Shown here: piece by piece, positions 7,955 through 16,776 of the stretch | Numbering within the stretch: position 1 is the stretch's first letter | Layout: each line of letters starts with the position of its first letter | NCBI GenBank assembly: GCA_963782555.1 | Contig: CAWAKB010000005.1 | Location: forward strand, 620,001-684,000 | Direction: 5' to 3' | DNA length: 64,000 nucleotides | Source: Hyphomicrobium_A sp963782555 | GTDB lineage: Bacteria > Pseudomonadota > Alphaproteobacteria > Rhizobiales > Hyphomicrobiaceae | Made by a program: the position numbers and the translations under genes | The notes under the pieces: model-generated | The model's input: only the letters and a program-made list of their open reading frames with translations | Databases searched by the model: none | Told to the model about the DNA's origin: nothing

Positions 7955-8965
7955 TTATTGCGGGTCATATGATCGTCTGCTGGTCGGGGATTAGCGGACG
8001 ATAGACGAACGTCTCGACGACCGCAGCTTTTGACCCAGAGCCGACGTGCGGGTCGCCACTATCCGCACCTCTGACTAGCCTCACCCCACGCCACCTATGC
8101 CCGTATTCTGATAGCGGATTATCGGTCCACAACAATTGACCTCCCGCGCCAACTCATTGATGTCTACGGCTATTCTCGACAGAGCGGTGAAATGCATTGG
8201 TCTTTTCTCGCCGACCGATTGCAGCCATCTGCGCTGCATGGCTGATAGCTGTGGCGGCATCCCCTGCCGTCGCGCAGCAAAACCTCAATTGGGATGCCAA
8301 CGGCGTTCTGCCTGTTTCTGGCGGAACCGGTGCCTGGGATACGACTTCACCGCTGTGGTTTAACGGCGTGACGTTTCAGGCGTGGAACAACGCCACCGCT
8401 GACAACGCAATCTTCGGCGCGGCCGCCGGCAACGTTACGCTGGCCGTCCCCATAACCGTCCACGACATGACGTTCAATGTCAGCGGCTACCTCTTTCCGT
8501 CACTGGGCGGGTCGCGCTAACATTCGGTGGGGTGAATCCCACGATTACGACCAACGTCGGCTTTACCCAGTTCTTTTCCCCACTGACCGGCAGCACGGGG
8601 TTTACCAAGGAGCGGCGCGGGCAGCCTGCAGGTCGATGGAACCAGCGTGGGGTACACGGGTGTGACCACGGTCAATGCAGGTACCTTGCTTGTGTCTAAT
8701 ACCTTTGCGCTCGGCCTATCGAATACTGCGGCGAGCAATCTCGTGCTGAACAACGGCTCGACGATCGCCTTCTCCAGTCCCTCCTTCAATCACAACTACA
8801 CGCTGACCGGCGGCATCGTGAACTTACAAATCACCAACACTTTGGTGAGCGGCTCCCCCACGTTGACCGCATCGACGACGCTGAATTTCAACGGAACCAG
8901 CACGACCGGCTCGCTCTCGGGGAATTTGGCCGATACGGGCGCCAACATATTGTCGGTCACGAAGA

Positions 8966-10528
8966 ATGGCACTGAGCCGCGTAACTCTGTCGGGCAACAA
9001 CAGCTACACGGGCACGACAACCGTCAGCGCTGGTACGCTGCAGGCCGGATCGGCGACTGCCTTCTCGCCGAACAGCGCGTTCACAGTCGCCGCCGGCGCC
9101 ATCCTCAGTCTCAACAACTTCAACGAGGTCATCGGCTCGCTCGCCGGCGCCGGCACGGTGACCAACGGGGGCGCCGCCTCCACGACGCTCACAACCGGTG
9201 GTAACAACACGTCGACGCTGTTCTCGGGCGTGATCCAGAATGGCGCCGCAGGATCGACCAACCTGACCAAGTCCGGCACTGGCACATTCACGCTGTCGGG
9301 CACCAACACCTACACGGGCACCACGACGATCAGCGCCGGCACGCTGCAGATCGGTAACGGCGGCACAAGCGGCTCGATCCTTGGCGACGTGACCGACAAC
9401 GCAACTCTCAGCTTCAATCGTTCGAATAGCTACAGCTTCGGCGGGGTCATCTCCGGTTCCGGCGCCCTTGAGCAGAATGGCACCGGCAGCACCACGCTAA
9501 CCGCGACCGAACTCTATACAGGCGCCACGACCATCAACGCCGGCACGCTCTTGGTCAACGGCTCGATCGCCTCCTCGAGCGGGCTCACGGTCAATGCCGG
9601 CGGCACGATTGGCGGCGCGGGCACGTTGCCGTCGACGGTGATCAGCGGCGGCACGCTTGCGCCTGGCAACGGCATCGGCACCATCGCGGTGCAGGGCAAT
9701 CTCGCTTTCTCGCCTCCTTCCACCTACCTGGTCGACATTTCGCCGACGGCCAGCGACAGCACCAACGTAACCGGGACGGCCACTCTCGCCGGCACCGTGC
9801 ACGTCGTGCCCGAGGCCGGCAGCTATGCCCCCGGCACGACCTACACGATCTTGAATGCAACGGGCGGAGTGATCGGCACGTTCTCGGCGCTAACCTTCGA
9901 GTCCGCCTTCCTTTGCGCCTGCCTCAGCTACGATGCGAACAACGTCTTTCTGACAGTAACGCAGACCGGCTTAACCTTCGCCGGCGTCGGGCAAACCCCC
10001 AATCAGATTGCAACCGGCGCCGCAGTCCAGCAGCTCGGGACCGGCAATCCCATCTACGATGTGGTCGTGCTCGGCACCGCGGAGCAGGCCCGGGCCGCGT
10101 TCGATCTTCTGTCGGGTGAAATTCACCCGAGCGTGGACGGGGTGCTCTTGTATGACTCGCATTACGTGCGCGACGCGATCATCGGCCGTCTGCGCCAATC
10201 CTACGGCGCCAATTCCGGCATGCTCGCCGCGCTCGGAACGGGCGGACCGGTGGTCGCCTCCATCGGGCACGGGGCATCGCTCCCCCTTATGCTCTCGGCT
10301 ATGGGCAAGAAGCGCCAGCGGCATCCCGGACCGCCATTGCCCCAGCGGATAACCGGTTCGCTGCTTGGGCCCAAGCTCTTGGCGCCTGGGGAGACCTCGA
10401 CGGCAACGGCAATGCCGCCACGCTCCAGCGTTCGCTCGGCGGAATCATCACCGGATTCGACGCCACGTTCGATGACCTGTGGCGAATGGGGCTCGCTGGA
10501 GGCTATACGCAATCATCGCTCAATGTGA
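8966..10528 (+). CDS. longest passenger frame of the broken autotransporter
   Basis: Intact stretch of the autotransporter passenger: the true product runs from VTLSGNNSYTGTTTVSAG to about PLMLSAMG (10305), including the middle region with the PATR repeats and the linker LYDSHYVRDAIIGRLRQ before the barrel. The last 70 or so residues are out of frame with the beta-barrel and should be ignored. Confidence 0.7.
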   Translation: MALSRVTLSGNNSYTGTTTVSAGTLQAGSATAFSPNSAFTVAAGAILSLNNFNEVIGSLAGAGTVTNGGAASTTLTTGGNNTSTLFSGVIQNGAAGSTNLTKSGTGTFTLSGTNTYTGTTTISAGTLQIGNGGTSGSILGDVTDNATLSFNRSNSYSFGGVISGSGALEQNGTGSTTLTATELYTGATTINAGTLLVNGSIASSSGLTVNAGGTIGGAGTLPSTVISGGTLAPGNGIGTIAVQGNLAFSPPSTYLVDISPTASDSTNVTGTATLAGTVHVVPEAGSYAPGTTYTILNATGGVIGTFSALTFESAFLCACLSYDANNVFLTVTQTGLTFAGVGQTPNQIATGAAVQQLGTGNPIYDVVVLGTAEQARAAFDLLSGEIHPSVDGVLLYDSHYVRDAIIGRLRQSYGANSGMLAALGTGGPVVASIGHGASLPLMLSAMGKKRQRHPGPPLPQRITGSLLGPKLLAPGETSTATAMPPRSSVRSAESSPDSTPRSMTCGEWGSLEAIRNHRSM

Positions 10529-11208
10529 ACGCGCGTCTGTCTTCAGGCTCGGTCGATGCCTATCACCTTGCGCTCTACGGCGGCGGCCAGCTCGGCGCCC
10601 TCGGCCTGCGCACCGGCGCAGCCTATAGCTGGGACGACATCAAGACTGAGCGCACCATTACCTTTGCCGGCGGAAGCTGCTGCGGCTCCGCCTCCGTCTT
10701 CAGCGACCAGGAGACGGCCAGCTACATGGCTGGCACCGCGCAGGTGTTCGGCGAGGCTGGTTACGCCATGACCCTCGCCAATGTCGCTACTGAACCGTTC
10801 GTAGGCCTAGCGTGGGTGAACCTCAATTCGGGTGGCTTCAGCGAGACGGGGGGGGCCGCAGCACTCACGGCCGCGAGCCGGTCTTTTGACACAACCTTCA
10901 CCACACTCGGATGGCGGGCGGCGTCCGCACTAGGGTTCGTGGATGGCACGGCCGTGACGGTGCATGGCGCGCTCGGCTGGCAACACGCCTTCGGCGACGT
11001 GACGCCGGCTATGGCGCTCGCATTCGCGAGCAACGGCGTGCCATTCACGATCGCGGGCGTGCCCATTGCCGACAATAGTCTGATCGTCGATGCAGGGCTC
11101 GACTTTGCTGTTACGGCTGCTGCCAAGCTGGGTATCAACTATTCCGGGCAGCTTGCCACTGACGCTCAAGATCACGCCGTCCAGGGCAATCTTCTCGTTC
11201 AATTTTGA
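10486..11208 (+). CDS. beta-barrel translocator frame of the autotransporter
   Basis: The C-terminal membrane anchor of the autotransporter: alternating hydrophobic strands (LALYGGGQLGALGLRTGAAY, EPFVGLAWVNLN, ALGWQHAFGDVTPAMAL) and a terminal Phe as needed for BAM-mediated insertion. The same frame is open leftward to about 10310 and contains the barrel start, so the ATG at 10486 is not a real start. Confidence 0.75.
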   Translation: MGLAGGYTQSSLNVNARLSSGSVDAYHLALYGGGQLGALGLRTGAAYSWDDIKTERTITFAGGSCCGSASVFSDQETASYMAGTAQVFGEAGYAMTLANVATEPFVGLAWVNLNSGGFSETGGAAALTAASRSFDTTFTTLGWRAASALGFVDGTAVTVHGALGWQHAFGDVTPAMALAFASNGVPFTIAGVPIADNSLIVDAGLDFAVTAAAKLGINYSGQLATDAQDHAVQGNLLVQF

Positions 11209-11629
11209 GCGAGCCGATCTCGCGACCGAAGCGAGCCTCGCTTGAGCGCTGTTTGTCTGCTTGCGAGATCGACTTCTGCTCCTGGCCCTTCGCCGACGTC
11301 GATGTGACGGCGCTGCGTGACTGCTCATAAGGGGAAGAGCGGACTAGGTCCCGCCGCTGCTCTGACGGAGGCTCCTGACCCATCCCAGACATGGCCGCAG
11401 CTTGCGTACTCGTCCGCCGCCGAGTGAAAAGCGGACCTGACCTCGGTTTATGAGTTCACGGCCTACTAGAGATCCTCAACCGCACTGAGGGCTAGGAGCT
11501 GCCGTAGGAACCGCCAGCCGTTTCAATCACTAACGGGCCTAAGTTGGCACCCTTAAACTTCTCATTAACCCGACTCAGACTGTTTTCGAAGCCGATGTGT
11601 GCTGCCCCCCAAACGAGGACTTTCCAAAA
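11209..11629. other. intergenic gap before Omp31-like gene
   Basis: About 420 bases without a believable gene. It contains GC-rich short blocks such as CTTCTGCTCCTGGCCCTTCG near 11273, similar to a block near 15895, that look like worn intergenic repeat fragments. The promoter of the Omp31-like gene should lie in its right half (A/T-richer around 11,540-11,620), but no clear -35/-10 pair is visible. Confidence 0.35.
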
Positions 11630-12409
11630 ATGCGAGCATCGTCGGTACTTGCGCTTGGAACGATCGTTTTTGCCCTACTTGGGCAAACGGTCAATGCTGC
11701 CGATCTCGGCACCCGACGCTATGCTTCAATAGTGGGGCCAGCGCCTTTCGACTGGGGCGGACTGCACGTCGGCATCACGGGCGGCGGAGCATTCGACGGG
11801 CACGATCCCGGCTTCTCGTTCGAGAACGTAGATGCGGCGAGCCAGGCGATACTCCCGCACAGCGCCGATCTCACCAGCAACGGCGGCCTTGTGGGAGGCG
11901 AGATTGGCTACGATATCGAAACAGGCGGTTGGGTTTACGGCATTGAAGGGGACGTATCCTGGACGAGCTTCGGCGACAGCACCACTCGCTTGGTTCCGCA
12001 AAACACATCGCTTGGCATGCCGCCAATCACCTTTGCGACCAATTACCAGATGGACTGGATTTCGACCGTGCGCGGGCGCATTGGTATGGCACTTGACCAT
12101 TTCCTGATCTACGGCACCGGCGGCCTAGCTTTAGCTAGCGTTTCCATGGACCACACGGTTACGGTTGGAAATCCGCCGCTGGGGCAGCTTGTTGGTTCCA
12201 GGGTGGAAACGAAGGCAGGATGGACCTTAGGAGGCGGCGCGGAATACGCGCTTTGCGACAACATCACCGTGAAAGCCGAGGCTCTTTACTTCGATCTGGG
12301 CAGCATCTCTCTAAATGCGGCTGCTCCAGCATTCACCAACGCGTCGCTTGATGTTGACCAGAAGGTCGAGGGCGTCATGGTCCGAGCCGGCATAGGCTAC
12401 AAGTTTTGA
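11630..12409 (+). CDS. Omp25/31-like outer membrane beta-barrel protein, 259 aa
   Basis: Small outer membrane porin-like protein of the Omp25/Omp31/RopB family, abundant in Hyphomicrobiales. It has a signal peptide (RASSVLALGTIVFALLGQTV, cleavage after VNA), then amphipathic strands with the family hallmarks WGGLHVGITGGG, GGLVGGEIGYDIETGGWVYG, WISTVRGRIGMA, LIYGTGGLALASV and the terminal strand VMVRAGIGYKF with a final aromatic residue. ATG at 11630 is preferred over 11597 because it starts the signal peptide. The frame is intact, in contrast to the broken autotransporter beside it. The gene lies inside the segment bracketed by the 228-bp repeats. Confidence 0.9.
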   Translation: MRASSVLALGTIVFALLGQTVNAADLGTRRYASIVGPAPFDWGGLHVGITGGGAFDGHDPGFSFENVDAASQAILPHSADLTSNGGLVGGEIGYDIETGGWVYGIEGDVSWTSFGDSTTRLVPQNTSLGMPPITFATNYQMDWISTVRGRIGMALDHFLIYGTGGLALASVSMDHTVTVGNPPLGQLVGSRVETKAGWTLGGGAEYALCDNITVKAEALYFDLGSISLNAAAPAFTNASLDVDQKVEGVMVRAGIGYKF

Positions 12410-13023
12410 CCGGTTCCACCCGCGCTGAAACATCTTCCCGCGGTCGCGGTTGGCCTCGCGCCAGAAACTTCACTGGACATTTATCCACCCGGGATTTTGC
12501 CCGAGTGGTACGGCTGAGAGACCAGCGCCCGCCATGCGCCTAGTTGGGTAGGCGCGCTTGCACAGGGAGAGGCGGAGACAACCTTCATACCCGTCCATGA
12601 GCCCCGGCAACTCCTGCCGGGGCTCTTCGCGTTTGCGTGCGCATGGGTGAGATGGACGGGAGGTCCACGTATCGGCAATATTGAAAAAATTGAACTACAA
12701 GAACCGGACCCAAGCGGCCCTTCTCGGGTCCAAGTTGATCCACCTCCAATGAAGTGTTCAAACCTGAACTCACGTCCTGGAATGACAGGACAGTCGAGCG
12801 AATGCGACACAGTCTCAGTTGGCCCAACGCCAACAGGCTCTCCGCGATTGCATATGACTGCTGATTAGGGAAGAGCTGGCTACGGCGCTTCCTCGCTGCG
12901 ATGCCTGCTCATGGCCCAAAGCCGACCACCTTGCCGAAGGGCCCACACGGCTGCTCTTGGGAGTTGACCAGACGCGCCAGGTTGGCCCGCTGACAGGGGT
13001 GCTGTGCTAAGCCGATCCGGTGT
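12410..13023. other. 614-base gap with one strong terminator
   Basis: No gene is supported here on either strand; the open frames have no family signal. The only clear structure is the perfect hairpin at 12599-12625. Around 12,790-12,910 are short stretches (GACTGCTGATTAGGGAAGAG) resembling one near 11,320 (GACTGCTCATAAGGGGAAGA), probably remnants of a dispersed intergenic repeat. Confidence 0.4.
12599..12625 (+). terminator. Rho-independent terminator
   Basis: GAGCCCCGGCA, loop ACTCC, TGCCGGGGCTC: a perfect 11-bp GC-rich stem followed by TTCGCGTTT. It lies 190 bp after the Omp31-like gene and probably ends its transcript. Confidence 0.75.
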
Positions 13024-13155
13024 CTAGGAGAGCCCAAGTTCGCCAACGATGTCGTTAGCCCATCCCTCGACGGCCGCGATGCCGTTTCCGCCGTTGTTGG
13101 AGAGATCCCAAGCAACGAGCGCAAAGACGACCACCATGATCGCGGCCAGGCGCAT
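13024..13155 (-). CDS. small membrane protein, 43 aa
   Basis: On the minus strand ATG at 13155 opens a 43-residue frame with one membrane helix at the N-terminus (MRLAAIMVVVFALVAWDLSN) and a short amphipathic tail ending in GELGLS. The composition (one hydrophobic helix, then polar residues, no Cys) is protein-like, unlike the opposite-strand frame. No ribosome-binding site is evident. Small single-span proteins of this kind are frequent in Hyphomicrobiales; the function is unknown. Confidence 0.5.
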   Translation of the reverse strand: MRLAAIMVVVFALVAWDLSNNGGNGIAAVEGWANDIVGELGLS

Positions 13156-13255
13156 GATGCTCAGTGTGCGCCGGAAGGGTAATCAACTTGTTGCCATCGA
13201 GGCACTTGCCGAAAAGTTCATCGTATCCGGGCCTTCTTTGCGTTCCGTTCTCACT

Positions 13256-13534
13256 ATGCAGACAGCGAACGCGAAGGCACGGACGGCGGAGCAATGGCGT
13301 CAACTGATTTTTGAGCAGATGGGCGGGCCGGCCGAGTCGGTGGTGCGGAGCACGGATGGCAGTGCCGTCTCTGTTCTGATCACCTGGGCCGACCTTGATG
13401 CCCTCGAGGAGATCATTCGCCTGATCGCGACCTATGGTGTTGTCGAGGACGACGGCACCGACGGCAGCGGTGGGAGCGGGGATGGTGAGGATGTCGCCCA
13501 CCATATGCCGTTTCATATGCGTGGAGTGCATTAG
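13256..13534 (+). CDS. hypothetical protein, second repeated copy, 92 aa
   Basis: Paralogue of the protein at 7607-7954: residues 7-81 repeat the ARTAEQWRQLIFEQMGGPAE ... ITWADLDALEEIIR block with few changes, then diverge (HHMPFHMRGVH). ATG at 13256 lies just before the duplicated block but has no ribosome-binding site; the frame is open further upstream to 13049. Copy 1 has a good TTG start with AGGAGG, which this copy has lost, so copy 2 may be the non-functional product of the duplication. Confidence 0.45.
   Translation: MQTANAKARTAEQWRQLIFEQMGGPAESVVRSTDGSAVSVLITWADLDALEEIIRLIATYGVVEDDGTDGSGGSGDGEDVAHHMPFHMRGVH
13271..13498. repeat. 228-bp direct repeat, copy 2
   Basis: Same-orientation partner of 7667-7894, 12 mismatches by eye. 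The similarity begins sharply at GCGAAGGCAC and ends at GATGTCGCC; outside these points the sequences are unrelated. Confidence 0.9.
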
Positions 13535-13579
13535 TGCCGACCACGATGACGTGTGCGCCTAGAAGCCCATAGTTGGATC

Positions 13580-13915
13580 TCACCAACCATCTGGTTTCTC
13601 GCGATCCACGGCGTTTGCTTGCCCCCCCGTCTTGCGAAGCACGTTGCGCTTCACCGCACTATAGAGTTCGGTTAGCTCGATCGCACCATTGCGATTGCTG
13701 TCGGTCGCAGACCGGTCGGCCGTAATGGCGTCGGCGATTGCGATGGTAAAATACCCTCCCTCACCGCTAGGCCCTTCTTCGCTGTCCTGCCTGCCCTTCG
13801 CAGCGGCAATGACCGTAATCGGCAGTCGGCCATCGATTAGCGCGGAGACCGCGTCGTCATTGGCAACCCCACCGGCGGGATAACGCCAGTGGGGTTTTTG
13901 CAGCTCACTGATAAA
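13580..13915 (-). pseudogene. caspase-like (peptidase C14) C-terminal remnant
   Basis: Directly after the stop of the carboxylesterase, and in its frame, the minus strand reads through 111 codons to a TGA at 13580. The translation contains LPITVIAAAKGRQDSEEG, a G-YFTIAIADAI stretch and an EF-hand-like DSNRNGAIELTELYSAVKR, the order seen in the p10-like end of bacterial caspase (C14) proteins, where a small calcium-loop motif often follows. No start codon exists in the frame and the catalytic His/Cys part is absent, so it is a fragment. A hairpin terminator (13865-13899) interrupts its upstream part. The family assignment is by pattern only. Confidence 0.55.
13865..13899 (+). terminator. Rho-independent terminator, plus strand
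   Basis: AACCCCAC-c-GGCG, loop GGATAA, CGCC-a-GTGGGGTT, then TTT: a 12-bp stem with one mismatch and a 5-T run. The T-run favours termination of rightward transcripts; the strong stem may also stop the leftward carboxylesterase transcript that ends at 13916. Confidence 0.7.
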
Positions 13916-15644
13916 TCACTTCCATACAGGTGCGGTTGCGGTGGGCGTCGGGTATGGACCCGCAAGGATGTCGAAACCTTGCTCCGCCCAGAACTTGCAC
14001 TTGTGTCTATCAGAGAAATGCGTATCTGAGGCAATCTTGTCGGCGGTAATCAACAACACGTTCTGCTTGGTCGGCTTGTACTCGGGCCAGTTCGGCAGAC
14101 CCCTACCGTTGGGATTGCCGGTTGCCGCAAAATTCGTCCAATAGCCGATCATCTCGTCCGCAGTGTGCAATTGGTCCGACGTTAGAGGCACATTGTCGAA
14201 CAGATATGAGAGCTCAGACGTGTGCCCACCGCCGGGCAGAAGATTCCCAATTGGCGGGTCGTAGATCGGGGCGGGGAACTTGGCGGTCAAATCGGCGAAG
14301 TCATAGGCGTAGAGCCGGAAATCTCCTGCTTCGTCTTGGTCTTCGCCTCGGTCTCGCCGGCTACGTTCTCTCTCCGATTGCGGCACACCATGTAGTGAAG
14401 CGATCTGGTTCGCCAAAAGCACGTTGCAAGCCCCAGTTCGATTGTTCCCGGATTGCGCGGAATCACTCATCGCCTGAATGAACGCATAGCTTGGCGTCTC
14501 GTAATCTGAGAGCGGGTATTGGTCTTCAATGGCCTGCACCCGCGATGCTCCAAAGGCCTGCTCGAGGAGAGTGGGATATTGAGCTGCGGTTATTGGTTGA
14601 CCAGCTCCATCAAACGCAGGCCCAAGTTGGAACAATCCCTCATTAGAGGTTCCTCCCTGCATCAGCGGCACCTTGTTAAACTGGCCCGTGGACATTGTCT
14701 CTCTCATGGGGAGAGGAAACATCCCGTTACCCCAGGCGGGCTGACCCGATGATTGGTCTTGGCCGCTTGCTCGCTCCGCTAGAATAGCACTTGTCGGGAG
14801 AGCTCGTAGGCAGGGTAGCGGATTGGCGTCCGTACAGCCAAGATCTGTCGCAATCTGCGCCCCTTTGTTCTCAGACGCGGTCAGCGAGGGATAAAACTCC
14901 CACTGACACGAACCACTCTGTGAAATAGCCCTCTGGAACAGCCCTTTGGCTGGAGGGGACGCCAGAAGAACACAAACAGCCTGTCCTCCGCCCGACTGTC
15001 CGAAGATCGTAACGTTGTGAGGATCCCCACCGAAATGCGCGATGTTATCGCGAACCCACTTGAGCGCCTGTTGCTGGTCCATCCCCGCGTAGTTTCCGGA
15101 ACCGAGTTGAGGTATCTCGGCCGTGAGTGCCTTGTGAGCGAAGAAGGCGAAGATATTGAGACGATAGTTGAACGTTACCACAATGACGGGGGTACCGTGC
15201 GTGGTCAGCCTTTCAGGATAATAGTCGTTCGCTGCGGAACTGGTTTGACCACCAGGATGAATCCACACCATCACTGGAAGCTTGTTATACCCACGCCTGA
15301 CCGGAACAATACGTTCAAATACAAGCAATCCTCATTGAGGCTGGCATATTGGCCGGTCTGCGGACACGGGGTTTTTGCCGGACCGGTAGCATCTAGACTC
15401 CCGACCAGGATGCCGGCCGATGGGGAGGGGCCCAGCGCAAGTTTCCCACAGGGGGAGCTGCGTAAGGTATACCTCTCCAAATCAGGAGATTGCCGTCGTC
15501 CGAGATTTTGCCCTGGACTGAGCCCGAGTTTGTTGAGACCACTGGGCCGACCGGTCGATTGTGGGCGAAAGCAGTGCCTGCCGCGGCGAGTGAGATACCG
15601 ATCGCTACCGCGCACAACACAGTGCGCCGAGTACCTATGGGCAT
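13916..15644 (-). pseudogene. secreted type-B carboxylesterase, two frameshifts
   Basis: Carboxylesterase/lipase family (alpha/beta hydrolase) exported by a signal peptide (TVLCAVAIGISLAAAGTAFA). ATG at 15644 follows AGGGAGG. Family marks in order: LIWRGIPYAAPPVGNLRW, the EDCLYLNV motif, VMVWIHPGG oxyanion hole, nucleophile in GQSGGG, acid in GGTSNEG and His in GGGHTSELSYLF. Reading needs frame changes near 15398 and near 15310; the long frame 13916-15328 carries the catalytic residues. About 570 residues in total, normal for the family. It may be decayed or a sequencing artefact; the catalytic residues are all kept, which argues for recent damage or error. Substrate not predictable. Confidence 0.85.
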
Positions 15645-15870
15645 TTGTCGTTCCTCCCTTTGATTTTCAATTTCGCTATCCACCTGCGGCCCGCAAAAAA
15701 AATGTGTAAAAAATTAGCATGCCCCCCGTTGATCCGCTCTGCACGGGGAGAACCAAATCTGCACGGGTAGAACTAAATCGTGACAGCCCTCACGCGGACG
15801 AGGGAGGCGCGTCACGCCCGGATAGCGGCCATCGGCGGCTGCACGCCGACGTGACCCCAAAGCTGACATT

Positions 15871-16119
15871 GTGCGGTTCCCTCTACGAGGTTCGCTTCTG
15901 GTCCCTTCGCCGACATCGATCAGGAACCACAACTTGACCGCTCTTGAGGGGAAACCTGGCATTGCCATCCCCGGCTTCAAGCTCAACAAGACGGGTAAGC
16001 TCGTCTGCAGCCAGAAGGGCCTGGCGGTCTCGAGGAAGATCGCGCAGCGCAAGAGCCCGGAGGCCGAAGGTGGTGGCGCGGCGCCGATTTGGGGCCTGAT
16101 CAACCCGCCGCACCCTTAA
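15871..16119 (+). CDS. small conserved-looking protein fragment
   Basis: The second half of this frame (GKPGIAIPGFKLNKTGKLV, then VSRKIAQRKSPEAEGG) is basic and has a protein-like pattern that I believe occurs in small Hyphomicrobiales hypothetical proteins; the first 25 residues do not. The true start is unclear (TTG at about 15934 is possible). The stop codon lies in the left arm of an inverted repeat. Function unknown. Confidence 0.3.
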   Translation: MRFPLRGSLLVPSPTSIRNHNLTALEGKPGIAIPGFKLNKTGKLVCSQKGLAVSRKIAQRKSPEAEGGGAAPIWGLINPPHP

Positions 16120-16143
16120 CAGAGAGCGTGTTTTGTTAAGGGT
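16112..16143. repeat. 10-bp inverted repeat, 12-base spacer
   Basis: ACCCTTAACA and TGTTAAGGGT form a perfect inverted repeat. There is no T-run. It lies 52 bases before the recombinase-like fragment at 16195, so it could be an operator, a recombination arm site or the end of a small lost element. Confidence 0.55.
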
Positions 16144-16194
16144 ATGGTATCATGACCCTGCATATTCATTGAGCAATTGCAGGAGCAAAAAGCG

Positions 16195-16389
16195 ATGGCC
16201 AAGGGGCATAAAGTAAAGGGTGGTGCGGCAGCCGACGCTCACGAGCGCTCAAAGGACTTTCTCGACCCCTCCGAAATGGAGGCGTTGCTCGATAGCTGTT
16301 CCCCCTCAGACAACCACTGCTACTTGGGTCCTGCAAATCACCAGAGCAACAGTCCGAGAACTGGCAACACGAGGATGAGTCCCCGTTGA
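16195..16389 (+). pseudogene. tyrosine recombinase N-terminal fragment
   Basis: ATG at 16195 with AGGAG about 10 bases upstream. The first 35 residues (MAKGHKVKGG ... KDFLDPSEMEALLDS) match the start of short integron/IS-type tyrosine recombinases, in which a basic tail is followed by an (F/Y)L-x-x-x-E-(V/M)-E-x-L-(L/M) helix. After that the sequence loses family character. Catalytic residues are missing. Confidence 0.4.
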
Positions 16390-16473
16390 GGCGCTGCTCT
16401 GCACCACCTTCACGATGGCCCAAAACTTCAGCGCAGGATTCTCCCTCTGAATGGAGGAAGGAAGGGTCTCAGG

Positions 16474-16590
16474 TCACAACACGTAACCTTCCTGTGTGAG
16501 GTCGAGCTCGGAAACACGTAAGCCATGGCGGTACATGACGAGGAGGAGGACATGGTCACGGACGCCGTGCCGTCCGCGCTTCGCTGCGAT
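16474..16590 (-). pseudogene. tyrosine recombinase internal fragment, opposite strand
   Basis: On the minus strand a frame reads AAKRGRHGVRDHVLLLVMYR then HGLRVSELDLTQEGYVL before a stop at 16474. The segment RDHVLLLVMYRHGLRVSEL is the helix carrying the first catalytic Arg of tyrosine recombinases. No start and no C-terminal half are present. It is the kind of piece that should follow the fragment at 16195, but it lies in inverted orientation. Confidence 0.5.
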
Positions 16591-16776
16591 TGAGCCCGAG
16601 CAATGCCTGTATCTTCAATTTGGTTGGGTCGCGCTCCCCCATTGCGGCGGCATCCAACCTTTGCGATGATCCGTGATCGATGTTCAGGCAAGAGCTGAAC
16701 TAGGGGACCTCAATGGCTGGATTTCGCCTGGGCGGACGTCGCGTGCCTACAGTCTCTGCGGGGTTTAAGCTGCGCT

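Larger units (their letters stand above)
8197..11208 (+). pseudogene. autotransporter (type Va) with at least four frameshifts
   Basis: One gene for a self-secreted outer membrane autotransporter, broken into frames. Order: signal peptide with TTG start at 8197 (FSRRPIAAICAAWLIAVAA, cleavage near AVAQ); passenger with glycine/threonine-rich beta-helix repeats of the PATR type (YTGVTTVNAGTLLVSN, YTGTTTVSAGTLQAGS, YTGTTTISAGTLQIGN, YTGATTINAGTLLVNG); and a C-terminal beta-barrel (from about NRFAAWAQALGAWGD near 10351) ending in LLVQF. Reading needs frame changes near 8513, 8612, 8972 and 10305. Joined, it would be about 1,000 residues. Either the gene has decayed or the read has indel errors. 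The passenger carries no protease or esterase motif that I can see. Confidence 0.85.

Noticed and set aside
9000..9600. Possible tandem DNA repeat or CRISPR-like array
   Set aside because: The repeated blocks are the degenerate PATR protein repeats of the autotransporter; spacing and sequence vary and remain in frame.
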